DNA of 64,000 bases from Seriola aureovittata (Eukaryota; Chordata; Actinopteri; Carangiformes; Carangidae): NCBI RefSeq assembly GCF_021018895.1, contig NC_079373.1:21274501-21338500 (forward strand), read 5' to 3'. The translations under genes were made by a program, and so were the position numbers. The notes beneath the pieces were generated by a model. It was not told where the DNA came from. It was given only the letters and a program-made list of their open reading frames with translations, and made no database searches. Shown here one piece after another: positions 52,250-64,000 of the stretch. Each line of letters starts with the position of its first letter. The stretch's first letter is position 1.

Positions 52250-52330
<81 letters not shown>
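52243..52330. repeat. (GT)n microsatellite
   Basis: About 88 bases of GT with one ATGT and one GCGT interruption at the 5' end, 180 bases after the CA tract at 51990-52062. Confidence 0.96.
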
Positions 52331-52332
<2 letters not shown>

Positions 52333-55300
52333 TTACAACCCTAATAATGCCCATAGCGGTTTATTGGGATTGTTTATACCTGTAGCTTCTTAAGCACCTA
52401 CAATACTGGGTGAATGGTAAAGCAAGGCAGGGGCTAACAAGGCAAAATATTTTACCAACTGAGGCAAGCAGAGGAGGATAACAGACATGAAGAATACAAA
52501 CATACAAAACTGAAGCATTAAAATATTATTATATTCTCTGAAACATAACACTGTTAGTGTCAAGGAGTCACTAAATAGGTAACACAGTTCTCTATTTGTG
52601 TCACCTGGCATTGCAGTAATACTTTTTCTTTTTCACCATCTTTAGAGTGAAAACAGACAAATGGCACAAACACAAGGACTGCCAAGGGAAAATGCTAATT
52701 AGCCGCTCAGATTGGGTCTATTTACAGTGTTCTTAGCTGTTAATTTGAATCTGTGAAAGGGAATTCTTAACAAGTGTGTTTTTAATTACTGTATGAGCAT
52801 CAAGAAGTACAAGCGACTTCCTGACTGACCAAAGACTGAAATGTACATTCTTAGACACAAGAAATCAAAGAAGATAGTACAATTTGTATTTTTTGATTGT
52901 GCATTGCTTGATTTATATGTTTATAGTTGCTTTACAACGACAGGAGAAACCAACTTTATGAATCTTAGCTGCTCTGGTAGTAGAGCCCTTTCATGTCACT
53001 AACAATGCAAAGACAATGCATTTTACAAGGACTACTGGATACTGGTTGTCATGTCAACTTTCCTTATAAATGCTAGAAAAAGAGACACATCCCTCAACAA
53101 AATCCCTGTCAGGGTTAAACGCTGTTTGATGTTGCACGTTGTCGCACACATTTTAATAACAGGGATTGTACCTGACTAGATCTATTCATAAACATACTTT
53201 AATTCACTGGGATCTGTATGGATGTCTTCTCACAAATTTTCCTTTTTGTAGCCGACTGATTTTCAGTGGTTGTTTCTGTAACATAATAGAGATGGAAGAG
53301 GATCAGCCAGCATGTTGTTGCTGTGAGGTTGCATCAGTGTCCCCTTGCTCGACTCAACAGTTTAGACAGAAGAGAAAAAGAGAAAGATTTACAAGGTTGG
53401 GTAAAGAAGAGAGGAATTAAAAAGAAGAAGAGATGGATGAAGTCTGAGAATGACAGTCAAGGGGAGGGTGGAGCAGAGAGAGTGAGATGGCTGCTTCCCA
53501 GAGGGAGAGAATGAGAAATGTTTTGCATCTTGCAATATTCTCGCAATGTTCTTCCCTGTGACATTAGCTTATCGTCCAATGTGCCTACTGCTGCACTGTC
53601 CACAAGGTGTACGATACATTGAGGAAATGGGACATGTTTTACACCAATACATTTCTTCATTCAGCAAACAGAATTATCTGTGAAGCCGTGGTAATCTTGA
53701 CTATTAAGAATGGCGTATTGGTTTGCAGTTTATTTAAAGGTTACATATACTGTATTACTCTGAACTCATATAAATTTGGACACAGAATTGAGCTATTCCC
53801 CTATCCACGCATCTGCAGAGAACTGATCACCTGAAAGATTGATCATATTAGGGTGTACAGTGATGCAGACTTTCTAACATGAACTCTTTTAAAGCATTGT
53901 GGGCTGTCCACTAAAATATAGTGCACTGTGTTAAACTCAATCAGGATTAATATAACAGCAGTGATGTTTAAAAGTTATTCATCACAGTCCAAGAGATGCA
54001 GTGGAGATGAGGAGTTTACAAGGACTTCTAGTTGTTGCAAGCTGCTTTTGTCTTGCTGAAGTTGTTATTCTCATAATTATCTGAGCTGTGGGACGCTCTG
54101 ATTTGGTGGAACTATTTGATCTGCAGATGCATCACCAGCTGAGGAAAAGTTACAAAACTGATCAACCCAAACATCTGACAACAGAGACAGATTGTAAGTA
54201 AACAAGAGACCAACTAATCATCTGGTTGTCTGTTTTTTTATTCCTGATATCCTAGTTTTTCAGTGACGTAGGTATTTTTCTTGCCAGTTTGGGATGTTTG
54301 TCATGGTCTGATTTTACAGGTTTGTGTGTATGTGTGTTTGGGTTTGAGGGCGGTCCTGCAGGCACTGATGTTCTCAGGAAGCACAGCGTGACATGTTGAC
54401 GAGTGAGAGGAGTCTGCACAAGTCTAGTGTCTCATGGATGGCACAGTGCCCAGGGCACAGCACCACCTCTCCAATTAGGACAGTGGGAAAGCAAGCACCC
54501 TGCGATATCCTCTACTATACACACAGCTGTAAGTTCTTGTTCTTCTACAAAATCAGCCCTGAAAGTTTAGAGTTTGAAAACTTTCTATGAGAGGATGTGT
54601 ATTTTCGCTTGCAAGTGTGAGTAGTGAATCATGAACTTTGCAATGATAGAAGGGTTAACTGACACAAGCATATTTAATCATGACTCTAACTTCCCCTGCA
54701 GCCTAGACAATGTATATTTGGCCAATTATCCACTGAAATAAGGAATATAAACCAATTAGAAACAAAGTGTTTTTACCAGTGGTACAGCAAGTAGTTTTAG
54801 TGAGGCGATTTTCTTTAGGGCATAGGTATTTATGACGTTATAGCTCTGTGTGAGAAACCAGACTGTGAGACAGACAGAGTTTTCTCTTAATGAGCGAGCC
54901 AGAGGGTTTTTTAAGTTTGACTCTATCACATTCTCTGTGATCGGCTCTGATCAGAGCCCAAAACACTGAGCAACGAATCCGTGAGAGAGTGACGGAGGCC
55001 GTGCTCATTTCAGCTCAACTCAGTGAGGGGATAATGAGTTTAAACCGCACTGGGATCTGTGTTTATCATGCCGCCTCCTTGACATTGTGGAGTCAAGGAC
55101 TAATGTGCATTAACCCTTCAAGGATTGCATGAGTAACTGGACAAATTTGCTTGCCCTTCATGCATCATTGGAGGGATTTAAAGTTATTTCTCTGCAGTTC
55201 AGCCTGTCCATAATCAGTAGTTTTGCTGTAACGTACTTAATGTATTCAAGTGCTAGTTATCATTTGTCTTTGCAGTGTGATTCCCTTTGGTTTGAACAGC

Positions 55301-55511
55301 TGGCCTGACAAAAACTGCAAACCTCTAAAACTAACACATCTTTGTTGCTTTCCTCACTTAAGGCAAGCAGGGGATTATGTGAAGAAGAGACAAAGCTTTT
55401 TAGATGTGGTGAGAAATAATTTTCCAAAGATGTGAGAAACATGAGGAGAGGTGGAAATAGAGATAATAAAGAAATAATGGAAATAGATAACTAAAAAGAC
55501 GAAAGAAGTGA

Positions 55512-55513
<2 letters not shown>

Positions 55514-55554
<41 letters not shown>
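55514..55554. repeat. (TG)20 microsatellite
   Basis: Pure TG run of 41 bases. Confidence 0.95.
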
Positions 55555-55557
<3 letters not shown>

Positions 55558-57329
55558 GCTCTTTTCTTTCCCCTGCTGGAGGCTGCCACATGCCACTGCC
55601 CTTCATCGACACCACAACACAAATTTAGAGAAAGTACACTTTGGGAATTTATATTTAATGTGGTTCTTGGTGTGTAGCTTTAATAATGGTGGCAGCCAGG
55701 CTGCAATACAGCTGGTTAGGGTCTCAGTTTGCTTACACAGTCCTGGCGGAACAGAGTGGCCCATCAACTGTGAAGGAAAAAATGAGAGAAAAAACCATGT
55801 GCAAGAGAACTAAGTAAAGTAATAGTGATTTTATTTTACCCTCCACATGCAAGAAAACTACAGACAAAGCAGGGCAACAATGCTAATGCAATAATACAGA
55901 GGTGCTTTGGTTATTTAAAAGTAATATGGCTTAGAGAAAAATGCTGATACTCTCAATACTGAAAAGCTGATTAAATAGATTGTTACTGTATCTGACACAC
56001 TGACTGTAAACTACCTAATCTCATACAAACCAACAACAGATAAGTTTAATTTATGACTATGACACCGTTAAATGCTATTTTTTTTCATTAACTTAAACTA
56101 TTACGTTTAAATCAGAAAGAACCCTCTAGTTTCCTCAAGCTTTAGTCATGTTAAGATACTTTAATACAATAGCAGTATTACTTAAATATCAATATAGGCA
56201 ATGTAGGAAAATGTACTGTGATAATATCTTTTGCCATATTGAACAGTCACTCAGAGGGTTTTGACTTCATGTTCAATTAGCAGGCATCTGGACGCCTACT
56301 AAAACAGATGCGCAACATGCCCTAAGAATATAGTACACACACATAACAGATGGATACATATACCTTACTGTAACACCCCTGCATACACGCATGCAAGCAC
56401 ACACACGGACATACACACAGGCACACGCACACAACTGTCAGGTTACATGGCAGAAATAGATGGTGATAGATGCTGTCTGTTTGTCAGGTCTTCTCTCTTG
56501 TGCTGGTCTAATGAGGTGACACACTGTCCTGACTGACACAACCAGTTCAACAGGGTCAAAGACAAATTCATGAATTACTAACCCACATCCATAAATAACC
56601 ACAAGGTATCAGGGCATACCCTCAGAGAGAGGCTGAGAAATTTGCTCAATATTAAATTTTCCATTTGAAAGCCACGACTGAGTTTCCATTCTGTTTAATG
56701 TGACCTTTTCTGGACCAGGTAGGTCAATTAAGAACAAATCAGATTCACTTACCATTAAATGCTTGATAAAAATGATTTTCCTTAAATCATGCTCTAAAAC
56801 TAGTAAATATATCAGGCTCACCAGGAGATCTGGTCTCTTGAGTTAAATTTCACCCTTTTAATTAAATTTAAGGACACCAATGTTTCTCACATTTTTAGCA
56901 CATTCACTACAAACCACCTACATTTACCTTTACAATCTGTAACATTCTTTAAAGTATACCATTATTTCATATACTGATGAATGATTTCCACCTGCCTACC
57001 ATACAGCCCTTCAGGTCATTGCAGTACTTTGCAGGGCTCCTTGCACACTCACACAGGTGTTTTCACTCTTTTCAGCTGATTAAACCCCTGATTCAGGTTG
57101 ATGGATAGGCTGAGGTAAGTCTGAATATTAAGGTGTTACTAATAACATTAATAAAGGGTCTGTTCTATTCAAGTGTCCCTGTTGTCATGACAGTGTGTAA
57201 GTGAGAAAACATGCACAACACCAGGATCCTGAAACTGAAGCAGCTAAATGAAATTCAGCAATCATTCATTTGATTATTTACATTTGTGTTATTGCTATTG
57301 TGACTGTGTGTTTCAAAATGCATAATGTA

Positions 57330-57357
57330 TAACACACACACACACACACACACACAT
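57330..57357. repeat. (AC)13 microsatellite
   Basis: Short pure AC run. Confidence 0.92.
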
Positions 57358-58285
57358 ATGCACACTTTGTGTGTAGAATATCAGCTGCACTCCTCACAAT
57401 TAAATAATTAATTTCAGGACATGAGAATGACAAACAGTCAATGAGAGCTGCATGGTCACCTCAGACATCACACATGAGGGATAGTCCACATTCTTGCGTT
57501 AATACCTTCCAACATGCCACCCCTCCGGCTGCAGATGTCTCTTACACTTAAAAGTCACAACAGGCAAAAAATGACTGGGAAAACAACTTCCTCAGTCGAA
57601 AAGGTAATTACAAAACTTATCTTTGGTTTAGGAAAATGTTTACACATTGTGACTCCTCTATGAACTTCAGTGAAGATTTACAAGCAAAACAATTATCGGT
57701 ACAAATACTCCCTCTGAGGCATGTTATTTATTTTCTATTTTTTAAATATTTTGCCCAAGTAATCCAATATGCTCCTCTGCTAATAAACCACCTCTCACCT
57801 ACCTGACTTCATTTGACTTGCTAATTAAACTTAACTGCTATTAAGGATTTAATTAAACACACTTGATGTTGAAAGTAAGCAGAACACTTTTCTGTGTGGT
57901 GCAGGATATGTAAATGTAATTGGCTGGGTTGCACAGTATCTGTCTTTGTGTCTGTGTGTGTGTGTGCGTGTGTGTCCATGTGTGTGTGTTTGTGTTTGTA
58001 TTGTTACACCTGATTCACTCAGCTGCAGTGTTGCCTGAGTGTTACAGATAAGGCTGAGTGGCAGAGTCTTCATACTCTGCATTGCACCAGTCAGTGAGTA
58101 CATCACTGTGACAGTATACCGGGTCAAAGTTAGGAAAAGTGCAACACACATATACAGTATGCAAGTGCTAAAGACTCACTCTCCCTGCCTATGATGTACG
58201 ACAAAACAGACACACAGAGGGCACAAAATAAGCCGGTTGTTTGTCTTCAAATTCTCTCAAAAGTCACACATAAACCTACAGGGAA

Positions 58286-60115
58286 ATGCAAACACCTTCA
58301 CCTTCAAAGTGGAACACTGATTCAGGATCACAACTCACTAAATCTGTACTTAGCGCTTGTGTACTTAGAAACAACCTGAGGAATAAGAAGTTAAACCCTA
58401 GATGGTCATTACGAGGCCTCTGGGCCACATGCAGCCAGCAGAGCCTCTGTTCTTGTCACACAATGGTTTCAGTTTTACACAAAGGCCTTTGTATGGTCAT
58501 CAACTTACTGCCACTTGCAGGCAGCATGTTGTTGTTATTATATGCTTTGAATGACAAACAGCCAACCACCACACAAAGGGAACCATGTCAAACGCAGGAC
58601 GAGGATGGAGAGGACGATGAAGAGGAAGAGAACGGACAGGCAAAAGAGTGCAAGGGAGAACAGGTCAGCAAAAGGAGAAATGTTCGCACCCTAGAAAACA
58701 AACACAGAAAGTTTCAGGGGAAATTGACAGATGAGGTTTTCCTTATGGAAAACAACTCAAACCCAATGTGCTTTTTATGCCAGAAGATGTGTTCAGATTT
58801 TAAACAGTGCAATTTGGAAAGGCATTTTAAAACTTTGCATGCCAACATCAGTGTCAAATTCCCACCTGATGGCAATTTAAGAGGGAATAAAAAATTGAGA
58901 AACTCTCTGCTCTAATTAAATGGCAACAAAAACTTGCTCGCTCGACTGCTGAATAATTTACAGGAGCAGCATACGAAACTGCATGGATTCTAGCAAAAAA
59001 TAAGAAAGCATTTACAGATGCAGACATTGTAAAGGAGCGTTGTCATCTGCCAAAATTATTTGTCCAACTTTAGTAACAAAGAGGCCATTTTACAATGAAT
59101 ACAGGGGCTGTAGTTGTCAGCTGAGCGTGGACCTGTCAGCTGTTCAATGCTTCACCTTGACTGTGGATGAAAGCGCTGACACTGCTAATGTTGCACAACT
59201 ATGCATCTGGGTCTGGTTCCCCAAAGACAGCTCTTTTGGTGAAGAGCTTTTGTGCTTGCTGCTAATGCGAGGCCAAACTATAGGCGGGGACATTTTAAAT
59301 GCACTTGAGAACTTTTTGGATGAGAACAATCTCAACTGATCTCTTGCATCTGTATGAGCCACTAGAGCCTTTAATATGTGCTGGAAAGTGATGGGTGTCA
59401 TCAGGCTGTTGAGAAGAGGGAAGATATCCCCAATTTTGCCGCGTTCCACCGTATTATTCACCAATAAGCGCTCCTGCCAAACCTAAAAAACATGGATCTT
59501 AAGAAATTAATGCAACTGGTTGTACAGATTATCAACCAACTTGATCCTCGCCAGAGCCATGAATTAGCTTCAAATACATGAATTCCTTTCAAGCACAGAG
59601 AGAAGAGCCGGACTCTGTGAATCCCTGAGTGGGTGCTTAAGTTGGAGTTCTTGACAGGCGTCACCTGCCACCTGAATTCACTAAATCTCCATCTCCAGGG
59701 GAGGGAATAACATCCGAGTATAAGCAGGGGTGAAATGAGGTGAAAAAAGGGTTTCGATCCAAAAAGTCTTTTTCCATTTACTGCTTTGTTATTTATCTAT
59801 TTATTTTATATTAGAGCCCTAAAATCCCATCATTGCAGTCCAATTACATCCGCAAAACTGAACTTGGAGCAGGTGTACACCACTTTTGCAACGTGATCTC
59901 TGACAGTGAGTACCCATCTGTGAAGCACATTTGCAGAAGCTGATGTCCTTTGTTGTAAATAGCTTTGCCTGTGAATCCACAGTTTCCACCATGAACATTA
60001 GGAAAAGACACAGGACCAGACTTACCCATGCACACCTGGACTGTCTTACATGGACTGACGTGACCAACTACAAATACAGTAAACAAGTAGAGTCCAGCAG
60101 CAGCAGAAATACTTG
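58286..60115 (+). pseudogene. decayed hAT-family transposase (ZBED/GTF2IRD2-like)
   Basis: This is a broken coding region of a hAT DNA transposon. The first open block (to a stop at about 58916) carries an acidic stretch, then a BED-like zinc finger: KFQGKLTDEVF, CFLC, and H-x4-H in LERHFKTLHA. The next block reads WILAKNKKAFTDADIVKE, then after a frame change LTVDESADTANVAQL, which contains the first catalytic Asp of the family (usually LxxDESTDxxxxAQL). It runs to a stop at about 59340. Further frames give FHRIIHQ and LKKLMQLVVQIIN, matching the CIIHQEAL...VMxxVVKxVNFIR part. After a large internal deletion, the C-terminal dimerisation region appears at about 59840-60110 (SEYPSVKHIC, CESTVSTMNIRKRHRTRLT), ending at a TGA. 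Several stops and frame changes make it inactive. The middle of the DDE domain is missing. The open frame upstream of about 58560 is probably not part of the ancestral protein. Confidence 0.85.
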
Positions 60116-60656
60116 AGTGTTGTTTAAAATCTTGTGCTCTATTTTAGTTGTAGTTAAGCACAAGCATACACCACACAATACACAACTCTACAATCAACAC
60201 TGTGAAGAAACAGTGAAAAAATTTGTAATTTTACATATTTATATATATTTTTTCTACACTGAAAGTTCAGAAACATTGAAAAGTAATGTATTTTTATGTT
60301 GTTGCTTTATTTGGTAAATGTCTTATTAAAATGTTGCACATGCACGTGATGATTGACAATTTTTCAGTACGATCTGATGTAAAGAAATTGTGTGACCACC
60401 AGTGAGTTAGACATTCAAACTTTAAAAGATTTGAGATGACAGTGAAAAGGGTAAAAATTAAACTCTCCATTCCCATCGAGTTATGCTTGAGAAAAATATA
60501 GCGCTGATCCCCCAGCAGTAGTTAAGAGTCTATTAATAAATCTGATAAAAATTGATTAATTTAAAACTTAAACTCCAAATCAAATAGCTGGTCGTCAATG
60601 AATTTTCAGCTATAAGACAGCGCAACAGCTACAAGAGCCCCGGTTAGGAACCTCTG
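58399..60656 (+). mobile_element. hAT transposon remnant carrying the transposase pseudogene
   Basis: The right end reads GGTTAGGAACCTCTG at 60642-60656, close to the hAT/Charlie terminal motif (inverse of CAGnGGTTCCCAACC). The left end is less certain: TAGATGGTCATTACG at about 58399 followed by GGCCTCTGGGCCACATGCAG, a GGCCACATGC-type subterminal stretch common in hAT elements. I see no convincing 8-bp target duplication, so both limits are provisional. The interior at 60120-60640 is AT-rich with no further coding match. Confidence 0.55.
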
Positions 60657-63600
60657 CTTGGTTCTGAACAGATCTGTGGCTGTAAAGAACAGCTACGGTG
60701 TGACTTTATGAGGCGATAAGTTACTGGAGAGTAGCGTATGTGCTCACTTGTTGTTGCCTGCGTAAATAAAAGTAGAGTGAAAGTTCATTTTGCAACATCA
60801 CAGACAATGAATTAGCCACTGACTGAGCCCACATTCTTTAAATAATTCCTCTCACGCCTCCAATGTCTGCTCTGTCTAACCTCTCCTGAAGAGGTTATCT
60901 AGAGCAAATTGAAATTGCTTTCACCACTTGAGTGCCAACGGTTTTAAGGATGACCGCAGGGTCAACACCAGCTATCGAGAGTCCCATCTCTTCCACTGTT
61001 TATGGTCTGGTAAGCTCTCGCTGGCTCCCACAAACAGCATGTTAAATAGCAATTGTGGCTCGGTGCCTGGTGACTCACAAAGTGAGATTGTAGACGAGAG
61101 CTGAGAATGTTGGATGGTTGAATGTAAATGTAAAGAATATAAAACTGTATGCCCAGGTTACAAATAAAAATACCTTAAGAGCTGAAATTTGTTATAGTAG
61201 TTGCTTTACCCAGTCCAACCAGTAGAGGATGATATTGTTCCACTTTTTATTGAATCTAAAATGAACTAGTTGATGAAATCAAGAAAATTTATAAATTATT
61301 AATTTTTGAAATTTAAATAATTCACATTAATAGCGTAATAGATGTAAGCAGTTTGCCTTAACTGTGCGTTTCTGCAGCCCCTGAATTTTATATTTCGACT
61401 CGTTCAAAGTAACTCTCCGCTTTCATTGCACCAGACCCGACACTGTAGCCTGAGGTCACATTTGCCTTTGAACATATTCTCTCCCCTCAGCCTCCCAATC
61501 CCTGTATCGTAAGGCCAGGGCTGTTAATGTGGTACCCTGGGGCAGCCACTGGAAGTCACTGCAAAGTCAAAACCGAGTCAGCTCAGTGTAGAGACTGTCA
61601 CAAAGACTCTCAAATTTTATTCACCAAACCTTCACTTTAATTTAGTTTAGCACATCCTTTAAAGATCATAGCATATGCTGTACCTTTCAATCAATTCATT
61701 TTGAACACATTTTACTAATACATTTAGTTCATCTTAAAAATGTTTTCACAATTGATATATAGATATGTAATGAGTTTTACCTATATCAGTGATTATGTGA
61801 AGAATAACATTGTTGTGGGCTCTGTTACAATGCTGAAACAGGCAGATCAACAGCTTCTATTTTTGATCATCTTTCATTCTGTTAAAATACCATCACTGCA
61901 TTACGGCGGCATAAAGGAAAACTAATGTAGACCATAGCAACACACAATTTGCCAGGTCCATACCTACTCAAACTCATTAATGATGATGAAGGTGACCTGA
62001 CTTGAAAATTCTATTCCTAATCTAATTATGTTGATTCTCACTCAGCGTCCTCTTGAATGAAAAGGCGGCCCTTGAAAAGATTTTTAAAAATCTGCATTTT
62101 CAGTGTGCTCACGTTGGTTCCTTGGAAAAGTCTTGTAGATTTTTCATTGTGGTTAAGATAAGACAAATAAGTTATTCAAATGTTTGCGAAGAAGATGCAT
62201 TTTTACGATGTATGGTATGTGTATTTAAAGTTACAGTATGTGAGGTGAATATCACACTGACAATTTACTCAAAAATTGTCAAAAAATTGATAATATGGTC
62301 AGTTTTCCATGTTACCAAGGGAATTTGCAAAATTGAGTGGACAAAGAAACAGTAACTGAGTCCTCCTGAACAATTCTGTTCTTAGCTTGTTTCCAGGCAG
62401 ACTGTACAGTGTGTGTGTATAGTCAGAACACACTATATACTTGTGACACATGTCCTGATAACATCATTAACTGTGTCATTGCAGCGACTAAAGACACAAC
62501 ATTTATTTCCTAAGAAGACTGTGGTGGGCGGGGGCTTAGCTCACACTCCACACTTGCAGTCATGCAACACCACCCCCCACCCCTAGACTTTGCTGAGGGA
62601 AGCATCACACAAACTTACCATGGATGGAAACAGCAGCAAACAAGTATGAAAGCAGGCCAGCAGGTTTGGGGAACAATGAAATTCAGTTTGGGACTGACAC
62701 AAACAAACCCGTTTTGAAAAAGGCCTGATTCAAATTACATCAAAGCATTTAGAATCACTGCAACGATGCATAGCCAGTTGCATTTTGTGGAAAAAGCTGT
62801 GTGTGCGAGGTTGGATGCCACATGAATCAAAGCAGCATGCCAGATTTCATCAGAGGCACACTGAATGTCCTTAGGCGATATACAGAACCAAATGCAGCAG
62901 ACACATTGTATATCAGGGAAATATGGAATAAACAGCAAGAGATGCCTTCACAAGTATGGAAAAAGGAAACAAAATAGGTGGAGGCTGGGGGAAGTCAGTA
63001 CAATCAGCAACAACAGATTGTAACAGGTAGGAATCATCAGCATAACAGCAGCTGCACTTGTGATTTTCTGTTTCACCTTATCTGTCAGTTTGTGTTTGCA
63101 TGTGTGTCTTAAGGAAGTGGAAAATGAGGTCAGTAAGTGGGGGACAGGTGTTGGTCGGTGAGCAGCGGGATCATAGATGACCCTGCTATAACACACATTG
63201 ACTTTGACAGTCTCAGATGTCCCTACTGGAAGAAGGGTTTAGGGCAAGGAAGAGGAGGATAAGAGGTGAGAGCAGGTGAAACAACAACAGAAGGACGAGA
63301 AGAAGAGAAAAATAAAGAGCAGAGAACGATGCTGAGAAATGACTGATGAGAGGTCTCAGCATGAAAGATCCTCAAAAATAATCACATATTTGGAAGTCAT
63401 GCCAACATGCAACTTGGGCCGGGGAAGCTACTTTACATAGAGATGACCCTGATTTGCTGGAAAGACTTAGCGATGGAGGGATGGAGGGAGGAGCGGACAG
63501 TTGGGACGAAGGGCTGTTGAGCTATTTTTGTCCGGACCCCACCATCCCCCATCGTACCCGCACTCTATGAAACACGATCTGAGACTTGCCCTTCAGAGTG

Positions 63601-64000
63601 GGGGGGCTTGATGTGAGAGGGTGGTCATGCTGAGTTTTAGTAACCAGGGTTATAACGGCCAAACTTGTTTATGGAGATATGATCCTGGCCTGCATCCCTT
63701 TTAATCAATCATCCTCCTTCCCTCTGTATCTAGCTGCCTGGCAGCAAGACCTATTGTCCACTGTGTTTGCAACATGTGCACTAATACTGAGCACAGATAG
63801 ATATAGAGCCTATGAAAATCATCCACCCTCAGAGGGAACACACAATCCTCCACCAGTCGTCATATAATATTTTATTCACCATGAAAAAGTTGCCTGAAAA
63901 AGCGTGGGTGGGCCTTAATGAAAAAAGGGATGACAATGAGTAATACACCAACTCTTTGCAGGGACAAGAGAGGCACAGATGCATAAGATAAAGACCATTA
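60657..64000. other. non-coding DNA right of the hAT remnant
   Basis: No supported exon or named repeat. 60830-61100 is GC-balanced and non-repetitive and might be conserved non-coding DNA. The last kilobase has purine-rich GAGGAG stretches (63245-63320) and no large open frame. Confidence 0.5.

Larger units (their letters stand above)
40731..58398 (-). other. slc66a2: presumed upstream intron or 5' flank of slc66a2
   Basis: The exon at 40730 begins with a splice acceptor in phase 1, so at least one more coding exon lies at higher coordinates. I searched the minus strand for the first PQ-loop (VPYxPQY, LFWFG, MLxMLxLC-type blocks) and did not find it. The stretch holds microsatellites, a 31-bp dispersed repeat pair (51011 and 54794) and no recognised exon. 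Non-repetitive blocks at 54870-55200 are possible regulatory DNA. A small coding exon could have been missed. Confidence 0.5.

Noticed and set aside
58286..58560. N-terminal part of the 209-codon frame at the hAT relic
   Set aside because: Its start precedes the likely transposon end and shows no domain, so it is probably fortuitous read-in rather than part of the transposase.

Overview
This window is vertebrate nuclear DNA, almost certainly from a ray-finned (percomorph-like) fish. It is AT-rich, has no long intact open reading frames, is full of long (CA)n/(TG)n microsatellites, and carries repeat families familiar from teleost genomes: a Tc1-like DNA transposon remnant, a hAT transposase pseudogene, an L2/Rex1-type LINE fragment, tRNA-headed SINEs and several short inverted-repeat elements. 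More than 95% of it is intronic or intergenic.

The one gene I can identify with confidence lies on the minus strand. Its last two coding exons are at 40514-40730 and 24727-24901. They encode the second PQ-loop repeat and the C-terminus of SLC66A2 (formerly PQLC1). The exons are joined by a 15,612-bp intron with GT/AG ends, and the reading frame is preserved across the splice (Met-Ser-Val-Lys-Met-Val). The 5' exons (first PQ-loop and linker) were not found in the remaining 23 kb and probably lie beyond position 64000. The region left of 24727 is 3'-UTR or downstream DNA.

Layout. 1-24726: downstream DNA with MITE-like elements (1-115, 1428-1548, 3091-3360, 7591-7720, 14836-14948, 17002-17223, 21772-22295), a minus-strand LINE fragment (13585-14372), many microsatellites, and one orphan coding-like segment on the plus strand (from 16336) behind a good splice acceptor that I could not assign to a family. 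24727-40730: the 3' end of slc66a2, whose large intron contains two SINEs, a Tc1 remnant and a 112-bp CA tract. 40731-64000: presumed upstream intron or 5' flank of the same gene, with a nested TGAG repeat, a facing pair of CA and TG tracts at 52 kb, and a decayed hAT transposase at about 58.4-60.66 kb.

I found no rRNA, tRNA, CRISPR array, operon or viral gene. I saw no convincing new biological system. The items most worth a second look are the orphan exon at 16336, the G/TG-rich tract just downstream of the slc66a2 stop, the facing CA/TG tracts, and several non-repetitive blocks that could be conserved regulatory DNA.
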